Positions 16,802-24,595 of a stretch of DNA of 64,000 nt are shown here, piece by piece. The notes below the pieces were generated by a model that had not been told where the DNA came from, did no database searches, and saw nothing but the letters and a program-made list of their open reading frames with translations. This DNA is from JANYCG01 sp031418395 (GTDB lineage Bacteria; Pseudomonadota; Gammaproteobacteria; Burkholderiales; Burkholderiaceae_C), in NCBI GenBank assembly GCA_031418395.1, contig JANOXL010000242.1, forward strand, positions 1 through 64,000. Reading direction: 5' to 3'. Numbering within the stretch: the first letter of the stretch is position 1; each line of letters starts with the position of its first letter. The position numbers and the translations under genes are program-made.

Positions 16802-17260
16802 ATGGACAAAATCATTGTTTACATCAACGACGCCGCTTCCGCTTTGGAAAAAATGGCGCCCATGAACAGTCAAACCGAACCGGGTGGAGCGTCTACCCAG
16901 TGGATTTTGGTCGCCTGCCCACCTCGCTTGACCCGTCATGCCAGCAAATGGCTGACTTTCAAGGCGCGCGAAAGTTGGCGCGCCCATTGGTGCACTGAGC
17001 TGTTCGCCAAAGTGACGCCTTCGCTCAAGGTCGGTGGCAATTCTGTGCAGACAATAGTTGCCCAAACACCCCTGGTGGAGATGACGGCGAGCCTTTTGCG
17101 TCAACACGGCCCGGCCCGTGTGATGGACGCGCGCCTGGCCTTGGTGGGGCAGGACTTGGCACCGGTTACGGCGAACCAGCCTGTGGCCAAAGGCAGCCGC
17201 TGGACGGTTCCTGGCGCCCTGGTAGGCTTGGGCACCGTGATGGCGCTGGCCAGCGAATAA
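16802..17260 (+). CDS. Hypothetical protein
   Basis: A 152-residue protein starting MDKIIVYINDAASALEKM at ATG 16802 with AAAGGAA upstream. No recognised domain. It has a central WILVACPPRLTRHASKWLTF segment and a short hydrophobic C-terminus (VPGALVGLGTVMALASE). It follows the Mn-regulated terC by about 120 bp in the same direction and might share its transcript. Confidence 0.6.
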   Translation: MDKIIVYINDAASALEKMAPMNSQTEPGGASTQWILVACPPRLTRHASKWLTFKARESWRAHWCTELFAKVTPSLKVGGNSVQTIVAQTPLVEMTASLLRQHGPARVMDARLALVGQDLAPVTANQPVAKGSRWTVPGALVGLGTVMALASE

Positions 17261-17318
17261 CAGTGGAATAAGGGCAGTTTGAGGATCAGCGCCACGGTCG
17301 CGGCGATAATCTGCGCCC

Positions 17319-17672
17319 ATGAAACTCATTCTCAAATGGTTGTTAAGCGCCTGCGCCCTGCTGGCAGTTGCCCACTTTTACAGTGGCGTGGAGGTCAAAA
17401 CTTTCACCGCCGCGTTGATTGCGGCCTTTGTCATCGCGCTGTTCAACACGTTTTTGCGCCCGCTGCTGATTGTGTTGACCCTGCCGGTGACAGTGGTGAC
17501 CCTGGGCTTGTTTATGTTTGTGATCAACGCCCTCATGTTTTGGGCCGCCGCTGGCGTGCTCGACGGCTTTCATGTCAAGGGTTTCGCAGCGGCCCTGGTG
17601 GGTTCGCTGCTCTATTCCCTGGCGGGCATGCTCATTGAGTCAGCGCTCGAGCGCCTGTTCGCGAAGAAGTAG
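17319..17672 (+). CDS. Phage holin family 4 / YvlD-like small membrane protein
   Basis: A 117-residue protein with four hydrophobic helices: KLILKWLLSACALLAVAHFYSGVEV, then ALIAAFVIALFNTFLRPLLIVLTLPVTVVTLG, FVINALMFWAAA and AALVGSLLYSLAG. It matches the YvlD/Phage_holin_4_2 pattern. Despite the family name this is a common chromosomal membrane protein of unknown role, and no phage genes are near. Its last 33 bases overlap the 3' end of the convergent M48 gene. Confidence 0.8.
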   Translation: MKLILKWLLSACALLAVAHFYSGVEVKTFTAALIAAFVIALFNTFLRPLLIVLTLPVTVVTLGLFMFVINALMFWAAAGVLDGFHVKGFAAALVGSLLYSLAGMLIESALERLFAKK

Positions 17673-19232
17673 CGCCACCTGGCGCGCCCGGCTGTCGATG
17701 ATGGAAGCCTCAATGTGATCTGCCACGCCCTGGCGCGCAAGTTCGCGCGCCACTTCCTGGGCCGCCTTGAACCGATCTGTTGCAGCGGCGTAGTCCAAGA
17801 CAGCGACCTGGGCTTCCGCATCGGACCGGATAGCGCGTAATCGTTGGCCCAAGGCCGTCTGCGCAGCCGAGAGAAGTTGCCAGGCGTGGGCATCGCGCGG
17901 ATGATTGGCCACCCAAGTTTGCAATGTGTCGGCAGCGTCTTTGGGCCGGCCCGCGCGAAGTGCTATCGTTGCGCCCAGAATCAACTCCGGGCGCCCGGCT
18001 TTCGGGCCTTTCACCAGCGGACTTTTAAGTACAGCGTCATTCGCCGCTAGCGCTGCTGCTGCTTTTGAGCCATTGCCGTCGGTCAAGGCTATTTCTGCTG
18101 CAAGCAAGTAGGCGAGCCTCGCGGCAAACGCATCATTGGCGGTTAACGCCGTCAGTTTCGAGAGGTGCGGCGCACTGGCCGCGAAATCGCGTAATTTCAT
18201 CGCGGCCAAGGCAGCGCCATACACAGTGCCGGTCTGGCGATAACGCATTTCAGGCGTGAGCACTGCGGCGGATGGCTCAGGGACACCCGCTGCCAGAGCC
18301 GCCCAGGCACGCAGGGCATCGACGCCAGAATTCGACAACACCTGCGCCCGCGCGCTGACCATGGCGTGCTCCAGGCTACCGATGGCCGAGACGACAGGCA
18401 CATTGGCCGGCGGAATCCGCCCCTGCATGTCGGCGATGCGCTCCGTGGTGAGTGGATGGCTGCGCAAATAGGGAAACGCGGCGCTGTCGCTCAAACGACT
18501 GGATTGCTGCAACTTCTCAAACATCGATACAAAACCGCGCCCGTCAAAGCCCGCCTGCGTCATGATGCCAAAACCCATCCGGTCGGCTTCGCGCTCCATA
18601 TCGCGCGAAAAATTGAGCTGTGATTGCTGCGCCGCCGCCTGACTGCCGACGATGAGCGCATTGGCGGCGTCGGCACTTTTGGACGCTGCCAGCACCCCCA
18701 AAATCATCGCGCCAATGGCCCATGGCGACTGCGCGTTTTGCTTCGAGATAATCCGCGAAATATGCCGCTGCGTGACGTGGCTGAGCTCATGGCCCAGCAC
18801 CGAGGCCAGTTCATCCCGATTGCTCACCACCGCCATCAGGCCCAAATGCAGCCCAAAATAACCGCCCGGCAGTGCAAAGGCGTTGACCGAGCGGTCTTTG
18901 CCCAGCATGATTTCAAAGGCAAAGCGCTCGTCGAGTTCAGGCGCCAAATCTCCGCGCAAGCGCGCCGCCGCCAACAGCGGCTGCCAGATCGCGTTGACAT
19001 ATTCCAGCAAGATCGGGTCATCAATGTAGTCCGGGTCGCGGTAGATTTCCCGTGCGATCCGCTCGCCCATGCGCCGCTCGGCGCTGCTGGTCAGCTCACT
19101 GTTGTCGCCGAGATTGGGAAGCGATGAATTAGACGATTGTGCGTACGTATTTGATGATATTATAGTCAAAAATACTACAAATATAAAAGCAATACTAGCT
19201 CTAACTACGAGACCTGAAAGCCAAGTATTCAT
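17640..19232 (-). CDS. M48 family zinc metalloprotease with TPR region (BepA/YfgC-like)
   Basis: Periplasmic peptidase/chaperone type, 530 residues. The zinc motif is in SVLGHELSHVTQRHISRI (about residue 146) with the third ligand in SRDMEREADRMG; the C-terminal 200 residues are Ala/Leu-rich helical repeats. BepA in E. coli assists outer-membrane protein and LptD assembly. The N-terminus (about residues 5-31, ending SSNTYAQ) reads as a signal peptide, but its codons are AT-rich and coincide with dispersed repeat copy C. It starts 13 bp after the TfpX/Z stop, so the two may be co-transcribed. Confidence 0.9.
   Translation of the reverse strand: MNTWLSGLVVRASIAFIFVVFLTIISSNTYAQSSNSSLPNLGDNSELTSSAERRMGERIAREIYRDPDYIDDPILLEYVNAIWQPLLAAARLRGDLAPELDERFAFEIMLGKDRSVNAFALPGGYFGLHLGLMAVVSNRDELASVLGHELSHVTQRHISRIISKQNAQSPWAIGAMILGVLAASKSADAANALIVGSQAAAQQSQLNFSRDMEREADRMGFGIMTQAGFDGRGFVSMFEKLQQSSRLSDSAAFPYLRSHPLTTERIADMQGRIPPANVPVVSAIGSLEHAMVSARAQVLSNSGVDALRAWAALAAGVPEPSAAVLTPEMRYRQTGTVYGAALAAMKLRDFAASAPHLSKLTALTANDAFAARLAYLLAAEIALTDGNGSKAAAALAANDAVLKSPLVKGPKAGRPELILGATIALRAGRPKDAADTLQTWVANHPRDAHAWQLLSAAQTALGQRLRAIRSDAEAQVAVLDYAAATDRFKAAQEVARELARQGVADHIEASIIDSRARQVALLLREQALER
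19159..19218 (+). repeat. Dispersed AT-rich repeat, copy C, inside the M48 signal-peptide coding region
   Basis: Read on the minus strand it runs TCAGGTCTCGTA...TATTGCT-TTATATTTGTAG, aligning with copy B (15079-15125, plus strand) TCAGGTCTCGTA...TATTGCT-TTATATTTATAG. It is translated as part of the M48 leader peptide. Confidence 0.65.
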
Positions 19233-19245
19233 TGAAATTGATTAA

Positions 19246-20019
19246 TTAGAAAGAATCCAATGGCATGAAGGTCTTGATTTCGGCGGTGACGGGATCCAAA
19301 AACACCGTCCAATACGATTTACGCCCGAGCATGGGCAAGTAAACCATGCTTGGCCCGACGGCGCCAAACGGGGACAATACCTGGTCGATTTCTGCGGCAC
19401 GATTTGGAAACCGCGTCTTGAGCGCAGCGACGGGTGTGGCTTCTTTAAGCACATCGGGGATTGCCAATTCGTAAGGCTGCCAAAGGTCTGCACGGACCGG
19501 TAGCGCCAGGCCACGGAGCGCCGCAAGAGTCGCCTCTGCCTTTTCGTTTGAATCCTTAAACGGCCGAAGCGAGACAGTCGTCGGGCCAAACAGTGGCATG
19601 GCCTTGAGGCCGGGCGCGGCCTCTTTGAGAAGCTCGGAGGGAACGTCGATGGCGTGGGCCACACCAAAACGGGAATATTCAAACACCAAGTGAACCGGTC
19701 GTGCTGCAAAGACTGTCCACATGCCGTAAGCCAATGCGCCCAGCTGCAAAGCCGCCACGACGATTAAATCAAAACGCAATTTATTCCTGCCTTTGCCCGG
19801 ATTGAATATGGCCAATGTGATCAGAGGCCCCAAAATCACATCCACCGACACCAGCAAAACAAATAACTCGCGTCCACCCGAGATTTCGCGGTAGGGGTAG
19901 GGATACCAGACAAAAAACACTAAGGTCGCTGCCATTGCTGCAACGAGCAGACTTAAGCCAAGATGGATGCCACTGGCCCGAACGCGCGTGGCCCAAAATG
20001 CAGATGAGGTCAATGCCAT
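19246..20019 (-). CDS. TfpX/TfpZ family type IV pilin accessory protein
   Basis: A 257-residue protein with a membrane-helix bundle in the first 100 residues (HLGLSLLVAAMAATLVFFVWYPYPY, then ELFVLLVSVDVILGPLITLAIFNPGK) and a soluble C-terminal domain. WYPYPYREISGG and the DVILGPLITL segment fit the TfpX/TfpZ family, encoded near pilA in several proteobacteria and proposed to help assembly of particular pilin alleles. Here the pilA gene and two pilin-ligase genes are on the same strand 4 kb away, separated by moaC on the opposite strand. Confidence 0.82.
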   Translation of the reverse strand: MALTSSAFWATRVRASGIHLGLSLLVAAMAATLVFFVWYPYPYREISGGRELFVLLVSVDVILGPLITLAIFNPGKGRNKLRFDLIVVAALQLGALAYGMWTVFAARPVHLVFEYSRFGVAHAIDVPSELLKEAAPGLKAMPLFGPTTVSLRPFKDSNEKAEATLAALRGLALPVRADLWQPYELAIPDVLKEATPVAALKTRFPNRAAEIDQVLSPFGAVGPSMVYLPMLGRKSYWTVFLDPVTAEIKTFMPLDSF

Positions 20020-20123
20020 GGTCGTATGATGCAGGGGTTTTATTCGGGTTCAAAAACGATACCGTCAAGCGACGGTAAAGATTGTCACACTGCGCTGTAT
20101 CAAATTCAATTTATAGACTTCAA

Positions 20124-20615
20124 ATGAGCGCCCTTACACATTTTGACGCACGAGGCCAAGCCCATATGGTGGACGTTGGTGCCAAAGCCAATACCCATCG
20201 GATTGCCATTGCGCTAGGGTACATTGCCATGCTGCCAGAAACACTGGCCATTATCGAATCTGGCAGCGCCAAAAAGGGCGATGTATTGGGCATTGCGCGT
20301 ATCGCAGGCATTCAAGCTGCCAAGAAGACCAGTGACTTAATTCCGCTTTGCCACCCGTTGGCGCTTACACGGGTCGCTATAGAATTTAAAGCAGCTCACA
20401 AAAACCTCACAGGAGACAACTCCATTATTTGCCAGGCAACAGTGGAAACCAATGGCCCCACGGGAGTGGAGATGGAGGCGCTAACCGCCGTCAGTGTTGC
20501 GTTGCTCACTATTTACGACATGTGCAAAGCAGTGGATCGCGGAATGATGATTTCAAGCGTCAAACTCCTGGAGAAACACGGCGGCAAGTCAGGTTCTTTT
20601 GTGTCTGCGGCCTAA
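20124..20615 (+). CDS. moaC: Cyclic pyranopterin monophosphate synthase
   Basis: Converts the 3',8-cyclo-7,8-dihydro-GTP made by MoaA into cPMP in molybdenum-cofactor synthesis. About 163 residues. Seen: THFDARGQAHMVDVGAK at the start, IPLCHPLALTRV, GPTGVEMEALTAVSVALLTIYDMCKA with the conserved catalytic Asp, and SSVKLLEKHGGKSG with the conserved Lys. Start at ATG 20124 (MSALTHFD); the earlier in-frame start at 20082 adds an unconserved leader. It is alone on this strand among pilus genes. The Mo-dependent formate dehydrogenase 32 kb away needs this cofactor. Confidence 0.93.
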   Translation: MSALTHFDARGQAHMVDVGAKANTHRIAIALGYIAMLPETLAIIESGSAKKGDVLGIARIAGIQAAKKTSDLIPLCHPLALTRVAIEFKAAHKNLTGDNSIICQATVETNGPTGVEMEALTAVSVALLTIYDMCKAVDRGMMISSVKLLEKHGGKSGSFVSAA

Positions 20616-20672
20616 TGGCCGTCACAGTGTTTGACCGCGCACTTAAAACCCAAAAAACTTACCCTTTGCATA

Positions 20673-22217
20673 TCATTTTCCGTAGGCAGCTTGGTAACGA
20701 AGCCGGAAGAATTTTGCTTCGTCGACCCTTCCCAGCATTTCCGAAGTGGTAATTAGCCTTTCGACCACTCGTGCTTCAGGGGAGAAATGTAACAACGCGT
20801 GGGCCTGGGCATTGAAATAGGCGGCATTTACGGGCGTCAATTGCGCGGTGGTCAACTCGGCAAACCGAAACTGGTTCTGGAAAAACCAGGTGTTACGTAT
20901 TTTTTCAAGGGTGTTCGTTTTGTAGGCTTGAGCCCTTTGAGATGGCGGCAAGTAGATTTGGCTAACCTTGTAATAGTCCCAAGCGACGGCTGCCAAAGCC
21001 ATCATCAATACAATCGCTGAGGCTCGAATCACATGTGTCAATCGCATCCCACCCAGCAGAAGGGTGCTACCGACGCGAGGTTCGCCTGCCATTTTGTTGG
21101 GCGCAGAGACCTTGGTCTCTTGCGATGTCGTGAACAAAATCATGAGACACATCACAGTGGCGATCTGAAATGGTCCATACCAAAGCGGGTACTCGACCAA
21201 GCTGTGTAACCCAATCATCGCCAGGACACCCCACGCAAGCTGACGCTGAGGATGATTCTCGCGCCAGGGATGCAAGCGCTTCAGTACCCACAGAACCCCG
21301 CCGCAAAAAAGAAGTGATACCGGTATTCCAAGCTCCACCGCGAGATGCAGCGGCAAATTGTGCGCATTGTCCAAAATTTCACAAAATCTTGGGCCGTCAT
21401 ATAGCGTTATGAAGTGTGCGTAGTCCAGTTCACCCCATCCCCAACCAAACCAAGGTTTCAAGAGCACTAAGTGCAGTACGTTTTGCCACAAAACAATACG
21501 GCTAGAGCAATTGTGCTCAGTGTCGGCCAAACGCCCAAAAATGCCCCCAAACGCCCCGTCTCGACTAACCAACACTGGCAAAAGAACGCTAGCTACCACG
21601 TAGGTCAACCAAGCGGTAGTCACCACTTGCACAACGGAGCGGTCGCGCCAGTTGCGCCAAGCCAGCATCAGGCCGCCGACTAAAAGTAGCTGTACAAGCC
21701 CGGTTCGGGAAGATGACGCCGCGTTGCCTAAGCCGAGTGTCCCGGCTGACGCCAACCCTCCCCAAAACCACATCATTCTCTGTTGATCATCTAAATTGTC
21801 GCGAGAAAATTTCGGGTTAGCCTTTGCCCTTGCCAGCCAAATTATTGCAACCAGGCCGATCATGGTCAGCGTTGCAAATTGATTGCGTTGGCGCAGATTG
21901 GCAAAAGCTTCACCAATTTGGGTCGTATTGATGAACCCCGCCGCGAGCTTGCTATATCCGAAAAACTGGATTAGAGCGATTCCACAACTGGCAAGTGCAG
22001 CCAACCACCAGGCAGTGGCAAGCGTTTCAACAGCTCTAGTTTTAGTGGATTCCAAGCTTTGAAAGCTGAAACTACACACAAAAAGTAGGCCAGCGAAACA
22101 CATCCAGCTAACCAAAAGGGGCGTAGCAGCCGGAGCAGGGCCGGTCGCAGCAGGATTTAGCCACGGCAGAGTCAGCAATACTAGTGCAGCGCCCGCAATC
22201 ATTTGGCACCGACGCAC
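20673..22217 (-). CDS. PglL/Wzy_C family O-oligosaccharyltransferase (second of tandem pair)
   Basis: About 514 residues, polytopic, then a C-terminal soluble part. The Wzy_C core reads GWGWGELDYAHF...DNAHNLPLHLAVELGIPV and HSLVEYPLWYGPF, as in O-antigen ligases and pilin glycosyltransferases (PilO/TfpO/PglL). It is paralogous to the next gene upstream (22248-23942), which has the same motifs. Enzymes of this kind move lipid-linked glycans or O-antigen units onto pilin in the periplasm; pilin as substrate is inferred from the position downstream of pilA. Confidence 0.8.
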   Translation of the reverse strand: MRRCQMIAGAALVLLTLPWLNPAATGPAPAATPLLVSWMCFAGLLFVCSFSFQSLESTKTRAVETLATAWWLAALASCGIALIQFFGYSKLAAGFINTTQIGEAFANLRQRNQFATLTMIGLVAIIWLARAKANPKFSRDNLDDQQRMMWFWGGLASAGTLGLGNAASSSRTGLVQLLLVGGLMLAWRNWRDRSVVQVVTTAWLTYVVASVLLPVLVSRDGAFGGIFGRLADTEHNCSSRIVLWQNVLHLVLLKPWFGWGWGELDYAHFITLYDGPRFCEILDNAHNLPLHLAVELGIPVSLLFCGGVLWVLKRLHPWRENHPQRQLAWGVLAMIGLHSLVEYPLWYGPFQIATVMCLMILFTTSQETKVSAPNKMAGEPRVGSTLLLGGMRLTHVIRASAIVLMMALAAVAWDYYKVSQIYLPPSQRAQAYKTNTLEKIRNTWFFQNQFRFAELTTAQLTPVNAAYFNAQAHALLHFSPEARVVERLITTSEMLGRVDEAKFFRLRYQAAYGK

Positions 22218-22247
22218 TTTGCTTCAGTCAACTTTGGGGCAATTGAT

Positions 22248-23942
22248 TCACGGCGCTTTTGCTGGCCATGGCACGATTGCCATCTGCGGACTAGTGATCG
22301 CCGCCTTTTGCCAACGCAGTGCCATAGACCCGCAAAGTTTTTCATTGGTAACCGAGCACATGACCTCAAGCCAGACTGCTGCTTCTTTAGGCTGCCCACT
22401 CATCGCCAAATTCGCCGCGAGTTTGTAGAACGAAAGGACACTAGGAATTGCAATTACCAAACCGCGCATCCAATTCAACTCTTCTTCTGTTACGTCTTTG
22501 CTTGGCCTGTTCCGGGCCAAGACAATGACATCCCGCAATTGAGTCAAGACGACAACATCAGGCGCGGTTTTTGGATAGTTACTGGGAATTCCCCGGTCTT
22601 CAAAGCGCAAACCATAGAAGCTATTTTCCGCCTTGAAATAGTCACTGATCGTGACAGTCATTGCCAACCCCGCAGACACCAGAACTGCACCATTGACCCA
22701 GCTTTTCACCAAAAAAGCCGGCCTAAAGCCGAGACTAGTGTTGAGCACGCCCAACAGAAGGCCCGCGGGAAGCAATAAGTGAGCGTAATGCAAGGGAAAT
22801 TCCAGCATCGAATGGACGCCAAGAATCAACATTGCAGCCATTATGGCGAATTGGTCAAACTGAATTGCCAATTTTCCGGCCTGCCAAATCCACCAACCCA
22901 AAAATCCAACAATCGCCAGCCCAATCGGATAACCATTCCAAAGAATCAAGTCCAGCACCATATTGTGAGACTGCGCAAATATTCCTCCTGCTGGTGGGTA
23001 ACTCGCAACCAACATAAAGTGGGCTTGCGAAATTTGCCCCCAGCCAAACCCGAACCAGGGCTGACGTGACGCGGCCTCCAGAAACATGATCCAAGCTGTT
23101 GTTCGTGCAGGGTCGTTTAGTCCTCTAAATTGAGAGGGAAGGTCGTCCGGGAAGAACAAAATCAGGTCGATATACGGTATTGTGATTGAGACGATCACGA
23201 AGTAAGCGGCTAATCCCAACGCTACTTTCAGGAAATGCGGGCTGTACAACTTATTCCGCAGCAAAATTAGCCCTGTCGCCAACAAGAATATATTGAGCCA
23301 AGCCGTTCGTGACCCCGTCAAGGCGACTCCAAACAAGACAATGGCAGCCAGCGCGGCTGCCACCCATGCCGTAAGATTTTGACGAAAATGTGCCCATGCA
23401 GTCCCGATAACACCGAGCAACAAGAGTGACCCAAGTACGTTCGGTTGGGTAAGATTTGCATAATACCGATTTGGTAAAGTGCTGCTCAATATCCAAATGG
23501 TGTCGGATCTAAACCCTAACCACTGGAAGATCTGTAAACCCGTTGACACAACTGCAGCACAAGTAAATGCCATAAAAACAAAATCTGCACACTGGCCTGG
23601 AGAATCAAGTTCCCATTTGGCGCCGACCTGAATGGCAAGTGCAAACCCGAGCAAATACAGGCTGTGCATCCAGACCATACCAAACTGAGTTGATTGTCCG
23701 CACAAAAACTGCACTATTGGAATGGCGCTCAGGCCAAAAATCAGTAAGGCCAACCAATGCAGAGGATGCGGCGCAGTTTGCCTCAGTAGGACTCGTGCCG
23801 AAACCAGCAACAGAACACATGCCACCCAAGCTTCTTTATGAAAAGACAACCAAGGTGGGGAATTGTTGGGCAATAACCAGCCCAACGACAAGATCACAGC
23901 CCCCAGCATTAGCCACAACGGTGTAAATACCTTGATCTGCAT
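22248..23942 (-). CDS. PglL/Wzy_C family O-oligosaccharyltransferase (first of tandem pair)
   Basis: About 564 residues with roughly 11-12 hydrophobic segments from the N-terminus. Wzy_C motifs: GFGWGQISQAHF...AQSHNMVLDLILWNGYPI and HSMLEFPLHYAHLLLP. The N-terminal QPNVLGSLLLLGV region is PglL_A-like. It begins 72 bp downstream of the pilA stop, beyond the pilA terminator, and ends 30 bp before its paralogue, so the two are probably co-transcribed. Likely pilin glycosylation. Tandem copies may differ in acceptor site or glycan. Confidence 0.82.
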   Translation of the reverse strand: MQIKVFTPLWLMLGAVILSLGWLLPNNSPPWLSFHKEAWVACVLLLVSARVLLRQTAPHPLHWLALLIFGLSAIPIVQFLCGQSTQFGMVWMHSLYLLGFALAIQVGAKWELDSPGQCADFVFMAFTCAAVVSTGLQIFQWLGFRSDTIWILSSTLPNRYYANLTQPNVLGSLLLLGVIGTAWAHFRQNLTAWVAAALAAIVLFGVALTGSRTAWLNIFLLATGLILLRNKLYSPHFLKVALGLAAYFVIVSITIPYIDLILFFPDDLPSQFRGLNDPARTTAWIMFLEAASRQPWFGFGWGQISQAHFMLVASYPPAGGIFAQSHNMVLDLILWNGYPIGLAIVGFLGWWIWQAGKLAIQFDQFAIMAAMLILGVHSMLEFPLHYAHLLLPAGLLLGVLNTSLGFRPAFLVKSWVNGAVLVSAGLAMTVTISDYFKAENSFYGLRFEDRGIPSNYPKTAPDVVVLTQLRDVIVLARNRPSKDVTEEELNWMRGLVIAIPSVLSFYKLAANLAMSGQPKEAAVWLEVMCSVTNEKLCGSMALRWQKAAITSPQMAIVPWPAKAP

Positions 23943-23970
23943 TCTTTCAACCTCTTTGACTTCAACTCAA

Positions 23971-23997
23971 AAAAAAAGGGAGCCAAGCTCCCTTTTT
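23971..23997 (-). terminator. Rho-independent terminator of pilA
   Basis: AAAAAGGGAGC (23973-23983) pairs perfectly with GCTCCCTTTTT (23987-23997), loop CAA. On the minus strand the stem is followed by a T-run, 15-40 bp after the pilA stop. It would separate abundant pilin mRNA from read-through into the ligase genes. Confidence 0.9.
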
Positions 23998-24013
23998 CGT
24001 CATGGTGAATTGC

Positions 24014-24424
24014 TTATTTGCAGGAAGAAGGCGCCCATTTGGGGTTAACCGAACCCACACATGTCCAACCCGAAATACCGTTTCCAGAAATCGTGGGGGT
24101 CAAGGTAACAATGAAGTCATTGGCAGCAAGAATAAGTCCGTTAACAGTGACAATTCCAGTCGTCGCGCCCACAGTCAAAGCTGTTGCACGTGAAGTCGGA
24201 ACAAAACCGGTCGCACAAGTGTCAAGCGAATTTGCGCCATTTGTCGACACCGCCTCAGTCACACAAGTGCGCGCACCGCTGGCGGCCAAAATTACCTCAG
24301 AGGCCTTGGCGCGGTTGGTGTAATCCTGATAGGCTGGCAAAGCAACTGCAGCCAAAATACCAATGATCGCCACAACGATCATCAACTCGATAAGGGTGAA
24401 ACCCTTTTGCATAGAACGCTTCAT
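24014..24424 (-). CDS. pilA: Type IV pilin (major pilin PilA)
   Basis: A 136-residue prepilin. A short basic leader MKRSMQKG is followed by FTLIELMIVVAIIGILAAVALPAYQDY, with the PilD cleavage site between G8 and F9 and Glu at mature position 5. The variable C-terminal part holds CVTEAV...CATGFV and a final pair, WTCVGSVNP...SSC, consistent with pilin disulfides. The RBS AAGGAG is 8 bases before ATG 24424. It has a strong sigma-54 promoter and its own terminator, as expected for a highly expressed pilin. Serines near the C-terminus could be glycan acceptors, which is inference. Confidence 0.95.
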   Translation of the reverse strand: MKRSMQKGFTLIELMIVVAIIGILAAVALPAYQDYTNRAKASEVILAASGARTCVTEAVSTNGANSLDTCATGFVPTSRATALTVGATTGIVTVNGLILAANDFIVTLTPTISGNGISGWTCVGSVNPKWAPSSCK

Positions 24425-24467
24425 TAAAAACTCCTTGGTGAAAAAAGAAAGACTGACAACTTAATAT

Positions 24468-24483
24468 AGCAATCACCGTGCCA
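24468..24483 (-). promoter_or_regulatory. Sigma-54 (RpoN) promoter of pilA
   Basis: Minus strand TGGCACGGTGATTGCT, a full match to the -24/-12 consensus TGGCACR-N4-TTGCW. It lies 44 bp before the pilA start. In Pseudomonas and relatives such promoters are activated by PilR, which is not in the window. Confidence 0.92.
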
Positions 24484-24595
24484 GCCGAAAATCAACGGTT
24501 TTTGCGCAAATGGTCTTCGCCAGTCACCAATTTTTTCTACTTTTATTGCAAATTGCAAAAATCGATCTCTGAAAAGTCAATCGCCGACATTTTTG

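Noticed and set aside
17319..17672. Prophage remnant because of the phage-holin family name
   Set aside because: No other phage genes, integrase or att-like repeats nearby; this family is common on chromosomes.
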